Assembly (NCBI GenBank): GCA_947589705.1
Contig: CANQCO010000011.1
Location: forward strand, 1 to 34,618
Length of the DNA stretch: 34,618 nucleotides
Reading direction: 5' to 3'
From: Candidatus Gastranaerophilales bacterium
GTDB taxonomy: Bacteria > Cyanobacteriota > Vampirovibrionia > Gastranaerophilales > Gastranaerophilaceae
Below, one piece after another: positions 20,795-29,238 of this stretch. A model generated the notes under the pieces. It was not told the DNA's origin and did not search any database. It was given only the letters and a program-made list of their open reading frames with translations. Positions within the stretch are counted from its first letter, which is position 1. Every line of letters starts with the position of its first letter. Made by a program: the position numbers and the translations under genes.

Positions 20795-22142
20795 TGAATA
20801 TACCGTAAAAGTTGAAAAAATGATTAATGAAGGTGATGGACTTGCAAGAATTAGTTCATTGCCTGTATTCATTAAAAATGCTTGTAGTGATGATGTTTTA
20901 AAAATTAAAATTATAAAAGAAAATAAGAACTATCTGACAGCAGAAATAAAAGAGATAATTGAGCCGTCTCAATACAGAGTAAAACCTCTATGTCCTTTAA
21001 GCTCGATATGCGGAAGCTGCAGCTGGCAGCATATTAAATATGAAAGACAGTTAATTGAAAAACAGAATATAGTTTTTGAAACAATAAAAAATATTACACA
21101 AAATAATTATATAATTGAAAAAACAATACCTTCTCCTAAAACTACAGAGTACAGATGTAAAGTTCAATATCCTGTCACGGAGAAAAAGTCAGGCAGAATA
21201 GTATCCGGATATTATAAAATTGATTCTCATGAGCTTGTTAATATAAAATACTGCCCAATGCAAAATCCTGTTATAAATGACATAAATGAATTTATTAAAA
21301 CGGAAATTGAGAGATTACATATTTCCGGTTACAAAGAAAAATCACAAACAGGACTTATAAGGCATATTATATACAGGTATTCAAATAATACAAAAGAAAT
21401 TATTATTATTTTTGTAATTAATAGTAATAATATTGATAAAAGATTAAAGATTCTCTCAGAAATATTGTGCAACAAATATGAAGCAATAAAAGGAATTTGC
21501 GTAAACTATAATACGCAAAAAACAAATGTAATAATGGGAAAAATAACTGAAAAAATAATAGGGAATGACTATTATTTTGAAAATTTGTCCGGTATAAAAT
21601 ATAAAGTAAGTGCAAACAGTTTTTTTCAGGTCAATCCTGATTGTGCTCAAATTATATTTAACAAAGTAAAAGATATAGTAGCAGAAAGAGTTAAAACTCC
21701 TACAATTTTAGACGCATATTCGGGAGTGTCCAGTTTTGGGATATGGTTGAGCGACATAGCACACAAAGTTGTTTGTATAGAAGAAGTCAAATCTGCGTCA
21801 AATGACGCAATAGAAAACATTAAAATTAACAACTGTAAGAATGTTGAAATTATAAATGGTGATGCGGCAAAAAGCTTCAATGAATTAATAGCCAAAGGTG
21901 TGAAATTTGATATATCGATTACAGACCCTCCAAGGAAAGGCTGCAGCACTGAATCTCTTAAAAACCTTATAAAACTTACAGATAAATATCTTATATATAT
22001 AAGTTGTAATGTTGCCACATTAGCTAGAGATATGAAATTTCTTATTGAAAATTCATTTATTCCTGAGTATATACAGCCGATTGATATGTTTCCAAACACT
22101 TACCATGTTGAGACAATTGCTGTATTAAAAAACGTTAAATAA
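20781..22142 (+). CDS. rlmD: 23S rRNA (uracil-C5)-methyltransferase, RlmD/TrmA family
   Basis: TRAM-like N-terminus, 4Fe-4S-type cysteines (CPLSSICGSCSWQH, YCPM), NSFFQVNPDCAQ, LDAYSGVSSFGIW, DPPRKGC, YISCNVATLARD. Track uses TTG 20772; ATG 20781 is more likely. Exact position specificity is not determinable here. Confidence 0.9.
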   Translation: MYINNEYTVKVEKMINEGDGLARISSLPVFIKNACSDDVLKIKIIKENKNYLTAEIKEIIEPSQYRVKPLCPLSSICGSCSWQHIKYERQLIEKQNIVFETIKNITQNNYIIEKTIPSPKTTEYRCKVQYPVTEKKSGRIVSGYYKIDSHELVNIKYCPMQNPVINDINEFIKTEIERLHISGYKEKSQTGLIRHIIYRYSNNTKEIIIIFVINSNNIDKRLKILSEILCNKYEAIKGICVNYNTQKTNVIMGKITEKIIGNDYYFENLSGIKYKVSANSFFQVNPDCAQIIFNKVKDIVAERVKTPTILDAYSGVSSFGIWLSDIAHKVVCIEEVKSASNDAIENIKINNCKNVEIINGDAAKSFNELIAKGVKFDISITDPPRKGCSTESLKNLIKLTDKYLIYISCNVATLARDMKFLIENSFIPEYIQPIDMFPNTYHVETIAVLKNVK

Positions 22143-22217
22143 TGTAAAAGTCTTGAATTAAATCACTGCAATATTTGTATTATAATTGTATGCTTTATAT
22201 ATAAAATAAGTAGGAAT

Positions 22218-22763
22218 ATGTGTATGTTAAAAAAAATAATAGTATTGTTTTTCATAATATTAGTATCAAATATGACAGCAAATGCGTCAGAGGATTTTAG
22301 TTTATATATAAAGCAGTTAAAACTGGAGTTGGATAAAGCTTGGAATGCACCTGTTTATAGAGCCAATTATACATCGGATGTATATTTTAAAATTAAGCAG
22401 GACGGAACAATTGAAGATGTAAAACTATATAAGACATCAGGTATCTCTCAGCTTGATAAAAAAGCTGTAGCTGCTATAAAAACATTAAATAAAACAAAAC
22501 CTCTGCCCAGCACATATAGTTCTGACAATATTGAAGTTGTTGCAGGTTTATCGAGTTATATAAGGAAAGATTTAAGAAATCCGAATATAAAAGCTAAAAA
22601 CAGAAATAAAGAACAAATATCTGAATTGCCTATATCTACGAGATTTGTAAAGATAAAAAAAGTAATATATTCTGAAAATTTCAACAGTTCATCGAATTAT
22701 CAGCCTAAAATGAAAGATTTAGTACTAAATATAGACATACAAAGGGCAAAAAACGGTTACTAA
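22218..22763 (+). CDS. Secreted/periplasmic protein with TonB C-terminal-like domain
   Basis: Signal peptide (LKKIIVLFFIILVSNMTANA) then AWNAPVYRANYTSDVYFKIKQDGTIEDVKLYKTSGISQLDKKAVAAI, a TonB_C/TolA-like pattern. Confidence 0.78.
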   Translation: MCMLKKIIVLFFIILVSNMTANASEDFSLYIKQLKLELDKAWNAPVYRANYTSDVYFKIKQDGTIEDVKLYKTSGISQLDKKAVAAIKTLNKTKPLPSTYSSDNIEVVAGLSSYIRKDLRNPNIKAKNRNKEQISELPISTRFVKIKKVIYSENFNSSSNYQPKMKDLVLNIDIQRAKNGY

Positions 22764-25195
22764 AATTTCTTTAACTGTGCAAAAGCCGCATCAAGTGCTT
22801 TAATCCCCTGTGTAGAAAAATCTACAATATACATAGAAGATGAACCAATTTCCTTTATTTCAGTAATTTTTCCTATGCCGAATTTTGGGTGAAAAACTCT
22901 GTCACCTGCTTTTAGGTTATCAGAATAATTAATATTTTTGCTAATATCAGAATTTTTTTGTTCTCTGCTTTGTTTTTCAAGAACCAGCTTTTTTATTGGA
23001 TTATCTTCTAAAAGATTTTTTATGCGTTCTTCATCATTGGAAGATTTATGCGGATTTTTTTTAATAACAAAACTTGTATTATGGCTGACTTTTTTTGAAG
23101 GTGCAACAAAATTTTTGCCAAAAGATGAAACGGATTTAATGCTTCCATCAGGATTTTCAGAAATATTACTGCGAGATTTGATTGTATTAACTGCCGTTTT
23201 GAAAGTAAAAGAGTCTGAAGAATTTTCAGATTGACTATAATCTAATAGTTCTTGGGGAATTTCAGTTAAAAATCTGCTTGGATTGTAGTATTTATATTCA
23301 CCCCACATTTTTCTTCTTTTTGCGTAACTTAAGAAAAGATTTTTTTTAGCTCTTGTAATACCGACATACATAAGTCTTCTTTCTTCTTCCATTTCAGAAG
23401 GAGAATCAAGAGAACGGTTATGAGGGAATATTCCTTCTTCAAGCCCTGAGAGAAAAACCGTATCAAATTCAAGACCTTTTGCGCTATGAAGAGTCATTAA
23501 AGTAAGAGATTTAGAGTCATCGGTATAAGAATCAATGTCACTTACCAAAGAAACTTGAGAGAGAAACTCACCCAATATGTCTTCATCTTGCGGAGTAAAT
23601 TCTTTAGCTACGCTTAAAAATTCCTGCAAGTTGTCAATTCTTGATTCAGCCGTTGTTTCATCTTCATTATCCTTTATGTCTTGGATATATTGAGATTTTT
23701 CAAGGATGTAGCCTATAAAAGAAGGTAAATCCATTTTATAGAAGGCACTTTGAAAATCTTTTATAAGTTCATAAAAGCCTTTTAACTTTATTTGAACAGC
23801 AGATGAAAATTCGTCATAATTTTCTATATTAGTTAAGATATTGATAAATTTTGTATCTGAACTGTTTGCAATCTCAAGCAGTTTATCAACAGTAGCAGGG
23901 CCGATAGAGCGCTTTGGAACATTAATTATTCTTTTTAAACTTTGAGAATCAGAAGGGTTATAGATTAGTTTTAAATATGCAATAATGTCTTTTATCTCTT
24001 TACGATCATAAAATTTTAATCCGCCAACAACTTTATAAGGGATATTAGACGCCATACAAGCCTCTTCAATGGCTCTTGATTGAGAGTTAGTTCTGTATAA
24101 AACAGCCATATCAGATAGTGACTCGGTAAGAGAAAGCCGTTTAATTTCTCTAATAAGATTCATAGCTTCATCACCTTCATCATTAGCTTCATAAAGGCTG
24201 ATTTTATTTCCTTTTCCGAGATTAGAATATAAATTTTTGCTTATTCTCTGTTTATTATTGCAGATAACAGTGTTTGCTGCATTAAGGATTGTTTCAACAG
24301 AACGGTAATTTTGTTCGAGTTTTACAAGATGAGTTTTTTTAAAAGTAGATTGAAGATTAAGGATTATTCTATAATCAGCCCCGCGCCAGCTGTAAATTGA
24401 TTGGTCAACATCACCCACAACACAAAGACTTTTTTCTTCGGGAATATCTTCTTCGTCCTTATTATTGGTATATATTGATTGAATTAATTTATACTGGCAT
24501 AAGTTAGTATCTTGAAACTCATCAACAAGAATATGTTTAAATCTGTTAAAATATTTTTCTCTTACAATATTTGAGTTTTCGAGCAATTTTACAGCCAAAA
24601 CAAGCATATCATCAAAATCAAGCGCATTATTATTTTGAAGAAGCTTTTGATATTCCATAAAAATTTGAGCATATTTTTCTGTTCTAAAGTCTCTGGCTTT
24701 AGTTGCGTATGAATATGCGTCAAGCATTTTATTTTTCGCATTTGAAATAATAGTTTTTAGAAGTTTAGGCTGATAAATTTTTTCATCCAAAGAGCAATTT
24801 TTTATAGCTGTTTTTAAAATAGTATTAGAATCTGTATCATCATAAATAACGAATTTATTATCATAAGATTTACCGTTTTCGTCGATATATTCCTGAATAT
24901 CAGTTCTGAGTATTCTTCCTGATATTGAATGGAAAGTACCAATCCACATTTTTTTTGCTTTATCTTCACCAATCATGGAAGAAAGCCTTTGCACCATTTC
25001 TTTTGCAGCCTTATTTGTAAAAGTAACAGCAAGGATTTCATAAGGAGAAACACCGGAATTAACAAGATTAGCGATTCTTGTTGTAAGTACTTTTGTCTTT
25101 CCGCAGCCAGCACCGGCAAGAACAAGGATGGTTCCCTTGTCTTGTAATACTGCTTCTTTTTGTTCTCTGTTTAATCCCTCTAAAATATTTGACAT
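22760..25195 (-). CDS. pcrA: UvrD/PcrA family superfamily I DNA helicase
   Basis: LNREQKEAVLQDKGTILVLAGAGCGKTKVLT, VDEFQDTN, GDVDQSIYSWRGADY, EQNYRS, TLHSAKGLEFDTVFL, EEERRLMYVGITRAKK; C-terminal GDRVFHPKFGIGKITEI. Confidence 0.96.
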   Translation of the reverse strand: MSNILEGLNREQKEAVLQDKGTILVLAGAGCGKTKVLTTRIANLVNSGVSPYEILAVTFTNKAAKEMVQRLSSMIGEDKAKKMWIGTFHSISGRILRTDIQEYIDENGKSYDNKFVIYDDTDSNTILKTAIKNCSLDEKIYQPKLLKTIISNAKNKMLDAYSYATKARDFRTEKYAQIFMEYQKLLQNNNALDFDDMLVLAVKLLENSNIVREKYFNRFKHILVDEFQDTNLCQYKLIQSIYTNNKDEEDIPEEKSLCVVGDVDQSIYSWRGADYRIILNLQSTFKKTHLVKLEQNYRSVETILNAANTVICNNKQRISKNLYSNLGKGNKISLYEANDEGDEAMNLIREIKRLSLTESLSDMAVLYRTNSQSRAIEEACMASNIPYKVVGGLKFYDRKEIKDIIAYLKLIYNPSDSQSLKRIINVPKRSIGPATVDKLLEIANSSDTKFINILTNIENYDEFSSAVQIKLKGFYELIKDFQSAFYKMDLPSFIGYILEKSQYIQDIKDNEDETTAESRIDNLQEFLSVAKEFTPQDEDILGEFLSQVSLVSDIDSYTDDSKSLTLMTLHSAKGLEFDTVFLSGLEEGIFPHNRSLDSPSEMEEERRLMYVGITRAKKNLFLSYAKRRKMWGEYKYYNPSRFLTEIPQELLDYSQSENSSDSFTFKTAVNTIKSRSNISENPDGSIKSVSSFGKNFVAPSKKVSHNTSFVIKKNPHKSSNDEERIKNLLEDNPIKKLVLEKQSREQKNSDISKNINYSDNLKAGDRVFHPKFGIGKITEIKEIGSSSMYIVDFSTQGIKALDAAFAQLKKF

Positions 25196-25273
25196 GTATC
25201 TTTTATTTTTTTTAATTTGTGCTATTATAAATTATATTATAAAAATATTTATTTAGCTAAATTAGGAAAAAAT

Positions 25274-25837
25274 ATGTCTGACGAGAAAAAAAATGAACAA
25301 CAGATTATGGTACCGCTTGATGATGATTTGGATACGGTAAAAACAACAGATTCAAATACGCTTGATGCTTTGGCAATGGAACTTGCAACAATACAACAAT
25401 CGGCAAAAAAAGTGGCAATAATCGGTTCTAGAAACTTGCCTATTACTCATCAGCAGATAATAGAAATTTTATCTTATGCTCTTGTAATACAAGGTAATAC
25501 GGTAATAACAAGCGGAGGTTCTTCAGGTACTAATGCTGCGGCTATAAGAGGCGCTATGAAAGCAAATCCTGATAAATTGAGAGTAATTCTGCCTCAGACA
25601 ATAGGTCAGCAGCCATCAGACGTTCAAGACCAATTAATAGGTGTCCCTAATATTATTGAACATCCGGACAGATCTATGATGACATTAGCTGATGCAAGCA
25701 GAATTTGTAACAGAGAGATTATTGATGAGTGCCAGCAGTTAATTTGCTTCTTATCTCATACTTCAAATACACTTCATAAAGCTATTCAGCATGCCGAAGA
25801 TTCACATAAAGTTGTTACTGCTTTTTATTTAGATTAG
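25274..25837 (+). CDS. DprA/SLOG-like Rossmann protein, cyanobacterial-type family
   Basis: LDALAMELATIQQSAKKVAIIGSRNLPITHQQIIEILSYALVIQGNTVITSGGSSGTNAAAIRGAMKANPDKLRVILPQ closely matches the cyanobacterial family often labelled 'DNA recombination-mediator protein A' as I recall it. Start set at ATG 25274 with RBS (aggaaa). Confidence 0.82.
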   Translation: MSDEKKNEQQIMVPLDDDLDTVKTTDSNTLDALAMELATIQQSAKKVAIIGSRNLPITHQQIIEILSYALVIQGNTVITSGGSSGTNAAAIRGAMKANPDKLRVILPQTIGQQPSDVQDQLIGVPNIIEHPDRSMMTLADASRICNREIIDECQQLICFLSHTSNTLHKAIQHAEDSHKVVTAFYLD

Positions 25838-27092
25838 ATACTATGTCTTTTGCAGCAGCTTCTCCCATTGAGAAACAGTTTACTTGTGTCCTCAATGCTC
25901 CTTGAGATTCAAAATCTGCACTGAGTATTCTGCCAACAGCATATAAATTATCATACTTATCAGAGATTAATGCTTCAAGCGGTAAGTAATATGTATTATT
26001 TGTAAATTCTAATTTGTCATTATCTTTAGTATTTGAATGAACATCTATTGGATAATTTGAAGCTAAAGCAATATTTCTAGGCTTTTTTGAATTAATTATA
26101 TTATCTTTTGTCATAGTATATTTGCATTTGACTCTATATGACTCACGAATACCCAGTATATCAGAAATATGAGATATATAAGAATTTTCAAATCCCGGGA
26201 AATATTTTTTGCAGAAATTCCATAACCTGTATATTCTTTCTCTGCCTTGCTTTAAAGCTCTTGAATATACAAACGGGTCATTAGGGTTTTCGCTATCATC
26301 TAATATTATTCTTGGGCAGTTAAAAGCAACAGACTCAGGCATATTAGCGATAGTAAATATTTGAAAATAAGCAGTATCCTCATATTCTAATGCTCCATCA
26401 CGAACTGCCTGCTTAAATACAGGCTCTAAAGCCCATTTTTTATCATTATTCCACGTATATGCAGTAGAAAGATGAATGGCTCCGTTTATTTTGCTCGAAG
26501 TAGTAATATCCCTGTTTTTATCAAGTTCCATTATCCAATTAGAAAACTTTTCTAAATTAACACCTGATAAAATAAAGCGAAGAGAAGGACTTTGAAATTT
26601 ATCATTTGAATTTTGAAAATCGCAATCTAAAAGTTTAAATATTTCTCCGTTTGAAGTTGCGTCGATAATATATTTCGATTCAATATATAGCGATAACACT
26701 TTGTGATTTATAACAGAGTTAAAAATATTATTTTCAGTTAAAAATTTAATAGTTAAAGGATGAGAAGAGAATAAAACATTGCATTTAACAGATGAAAGCA
26801 TACTGTCGAATACAATTTTCAATAGTTCCGGATTAAACCATCCTTCATTCCCGTCACTATATGTGATTCTGGCATTATATTTATCGGCAAAATTCTTTAA
26901 GTCATTATAAAATTCGGTATTAATATTTAATGATTCGGTTTTCATGCAAGGGACAACAAGACCTTGTGTAATAGCTCCGCCAAGTACATCAGCTTTTTCT
27001 ACAAGAAGTGTATTTACTCCATATTTTGCCGCAATATATGCGGAAGCAATTCCGGATGTTCCTCCGCCATAAACTATTAAATCATATTTCAT
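25815..27092 (-). CDS. FAD-dependent oxidoreductase
   Basis: N-terminal dinucleotide-binding motif DLIVYGGGTSGIASAYIAAKYGVNTLLVEKADVLGGAITQG; C-terminal DNLYAVGRILSADFESQGALRTQVNCFSMGEAAA. Confidence 0.87.
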   Translation of the reverse strand: MKYDLIVYGGGTSGIASAYIAAKYGVNTLLVEKADVLGGAITQGLVVPCMKTESLNINTEFYNDLKNFADKYNARITYSDGNEGWFNPELLKIVFDSMLSSVKCNVLFSSHPLTIKFLTENNIFNSVINHKVLSLYIESKYIIDATSNGEIFKLLDCDFQNSNDKFQSPSLRFILSGVNLEKFSNWIMELDKNRDITTSSKINGAIHLSTAYTWNNDKKWALEPVFKQAVRDGALEYEDTAYFQIFTIANMPESVAFNCPRIILDDSENPNDPFVYSRALKQGRERIYRLWNFCKKYFPGFENSYISHISDILGIRESYRVKCKYTMTKDNIINSKKPRNIALASNYPIDVHSNTKDNDKLEFTNNTYYLPLEALISDKYDNLYAVGRILSADFESQGALRTQVNCFSMGEAAAKDIVSNLNKKQ

Positions 27093-27158
27093 AATTACCT
27101 CTAAATAATTTTATAATTATTTAAAAAAAAATAAAACTTTTTAAAATTGTTAATATTT

Positions 27159-27219
27159 AATATCTACTAGATATATATCAATAATCTAGTAGTATTATTT
27201 ATATATATCGAATAGATTG
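27159..27219. promoter_or_regulatory. Regulatory cassette A: two ATATCTAYTAGATAT-type palindromes, 45 bp apart
   Basis: ATATCTACTAGATAT at 27160-27174 (7-bp perfect arms) and degenerate ATATCGAATAGATTG from 27205. Also CTACTAGAT...ATCTAGTAG inverted repeat, 27164-27192. Lies in the divergent intergenic region. Confidence 0.55.
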
Positions 27220-27252
27220 TAGTAAATAATTAATTTATCATATAATAGATAG

Positions 27253-28287
27253 ATGAATAATTATAAATTTTATAAGACGGATGATAATTCAACGGGAATA
27301 TATTGTGAAGATATGAAAGACATACTTCACTCAAAAACGGGCGCGAAAAAAGAAGCCTTTGATAAATTTATTAACCCTGTTGATTTTGACGAATTTTATA
27401 AAAATAAAAACAATATAAATATTTTAGATATATGCTCAGGTGTTGGATACAATTTAAAAGCTGCATTATACAAATTAAAAAATAAATCAGTTTGTATAGA
27501 TTGTATAGATACTGATATAAATTTATTTTTCACCTCACCATTTTTAGTTGACGGATTCAATGATATTGATATAAATTTACATCTTCTGCAAATGATTATA
27601 AGAAATGAATATTCCATATTTGATATTTATAACTTAATAAAAAAAATATATAGTTTAACCAATGCTGAATTTTTCTCACCCTCTATGATGAATCTTATTG
27701 AGTTTATTATAAACTCTTTTAATATAAATAATGGTCAACTTACTAAAAATCAATTTGTACATAATATATATTATAATTATATTTCTAATAGCATGTATAA
27801 TGAATTAAAACATAATATTTATAAGAACTCACTAATTTATTATCATGTTGCTGATGCAAGGAAATACATACTTGAAACAAAAAAGACATATGATGTTATT
27901 TTTCTTGACGCATATACCCCTAAAAAACAACCAAGTTTATGGACAATTAATTTTCTGTCTGAAATAAAAAAACATATAGATGATAATTCTGTTATCGTGA
28001 CATATTCAAAGTCTACTCCATTTAGAAGTGCTTTAGTTGAACTCGGTTTTTCAGTAGGAAAAATTTTAGTAGATGAATCTGATATGGGAACGATTGCTTC
28101 TTTTAATTCTAATAAAATAAAAAACAAACTTAATTCTTATGATTTAAAATTAATTGAAACTAAAAGCGGTATAACATATAAAGATTATAATTTTTCTTTA
28201 TCCGATATTGAAATAATAAAAAATAGACAAGCTGAACAAGATATTTCATCCAGGCAATCAAGAACTCAGTTTTCTAAAAATTACTAA
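27253..28287 (+). CDS. MnmC-like SAM-dependent methyltransferase (single domain, no FAD module)
   Basis: INILDICSGVGYNLKAALYKLKNKSVCIDCIDTD (SAM motif I) and YDVIFLDAYTPKKQPSLWTINFLSEIKKHIDDNSVIVTYSKSTPFRSALVELGFSVGK, resembling the MnmC N-terminal methyltransferase domain. Confidence 0.78.
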   Translation: MNNYKFYKTDDNSTGIYCEDMKDILHSKTGAKKEAFDKFINPVDFDEFYKNKNNINILDICSGVGYNLKAALYKLKNKSVCIDCIDTDINLFFTSPFLVDGFNDIDINLHLLQMIIRNEYSIFDIYNLIKKIYSLTNAEFFSPSMMNLIEFIINSFNINNGQLTKNQFVHNIYYNYISNSMYNELKHNIYKNSLIYYHVADARKYILETKKTYDVIFLDAYTPKKQPSLWTINFLSEIKKHIDDNSVIVTYSKSTPFRSALVELGFSVGKILVDESDMGTIASFNSNKIKNKLNSYDLKLIETKSGITYKDYNFSLSDIEIIKNRQAEQDISSRQSRTQFSKNY

Positions 28288-28346
28288 TATCTTCTCGATA
28301 TATATAAATAATCTCAATTTGTTATTGTTATATATCTATTAGATAT
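28287..28346. promoter_or_regulatory. Regulatory cassette B: second copy of the paired-palindrome element, upstream of the response regulator gene
   Basis: ATATCTTCTCGATAT at 28287-28301 and perfect palindrome ATATCTATTAGATAT at 28332-28346; starts are 45 bp apart, as in cassette A. The two cassettes align without gaps over about 60 bp, roughly three-quarters identical by eye. Confidence 0.55.
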
Positions 28347-28473
28347 TATTTAATGAACTAATTTAAATTTTTATTTTAATAATATTTTTTCAAAAAAAAA
28401 TAAATAAACATAAAAATAAAAAGAGGGGGATAAAGAAAATAAAATAAAAAATTAATATAGAGTGGAGGTTAAA

Positions 28474-29142
28474 ATGGACATTAACAATATAAGGTTAATG
28501 CTTGTAGAAGACCATAAACTTATACGAGTGGGAATAAAGACACTGTTTGATGAAACAGATGGATTTGAAGTGATAGCTGAAGCTGAATCAGGAAAAGAAG
28601 CGATAAATAAGGCGGTTAAATACAAGCCGGACGTTATTTTACTTGATATTGCACTGCCTGATATATCAGGAATAAAAGTCCTGCAAGAACTTGAGAATAA
28701 TAATTGTGAATCAAAAACAATTATACTGTCCTCTCACAATTCTTCTGAAGAAGTAATTAAATCACTGTCTTTCGGTGCTTACGCATACGTTATTAAAGAT
28801 ATAAATACGGATATTTTAATTTATATAGTTAAAACGGTCAATGACGGTGCAATGTGGCTTGATCCAAAAATTGTACCTGTTTTAAGAGATAATTCACAAA
28901 ATATTATACCGGCTAAAAAAACTTCAAGAGTTATCTTTAGGAATACGCACTCTAATCTTACTCAAAGAGAATATGAAGTTCTCAAGCTTGTTGTTGAAGG
29001 CAAATCTAATAATGATATAGCCCAAGAACTTTGTATAAGTGAACATACTGCTAAGGCCCATGTCTGTAACATTATACAAAAGCTTCTTGTTGATGACAGA
29101 ACGCAAGCTGCCGTTAAAGCCATAAAAGAAGGCATTGTATAA
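28474..29142 (+). CDS. LuxR/NarL-family response regulator (REC + HTH), orphan
   Basis: REC: RLMLVEDHKLIRVGIKTLF...PDVILLDIALPDISGIKVLQEL...SFGAYAYVIKD; HTH: LTQREYEVLKLVVEGKSNNDIAQELCISEHTAKAHVCNIIQKLLVDDRTQAAVKA. RBS ggagg at 28464-28468. No histidine kinase in the window. Confidence 0.93.
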   Translation: MDINNIRLMLVEDHKLIRVGIKTLFDETDGFEVIAEAESGKEAINKAVKYKPDVILLDIALPDISGIKVLQELENNNCESKTIILSSHNSSEEVIKSLSFGAYAYVIKDINTDILIYIVKTVNDGAMWLDPKIVPVLRDNSQNIIPAKKTSRVIFRNTHSNLTQREYEVLKLVVEGKSNNDIAQELCISEHTAKAHVCNIIQKLLVDDRTQAAVKAIKEGIV

Positions 29143-29238
29143 TTATTTATTTAAAGTTACGAAATATTAAAATTATTTTATAAAATAACAAAAATTATAA
29201 TAATGTGACTTATAATAAATAAAAAAATCGGAGGATTT

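Noticed and set aside
21647-22099. Antisense ORF of 150 aa opposite the RlmD-type gene
   Set aside because: Overlaps conserved methyltransferase motifs on the + strand; shadow ORF.
25815-28287. Split MnmC: FAD oxidoreductase and MnmC-like methyltransferase as two halves of one enzyme
   Set aside because: The oxidoreductase N-terminus (YGGGTSGIASAYIAAKYG) and overall form look like the general FAD_oxidored family, not the DAO-type module of MnmC, and the genes are divergent.
27100-28360. Cassettes A and B as attachment-site or transposon terminal repeats around a mobile gene
   Set aside because: Imperfect direct repeats without integrase or transposase; internal palindromes with fixed spacing fit operator sites better. 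Not fully excluded.
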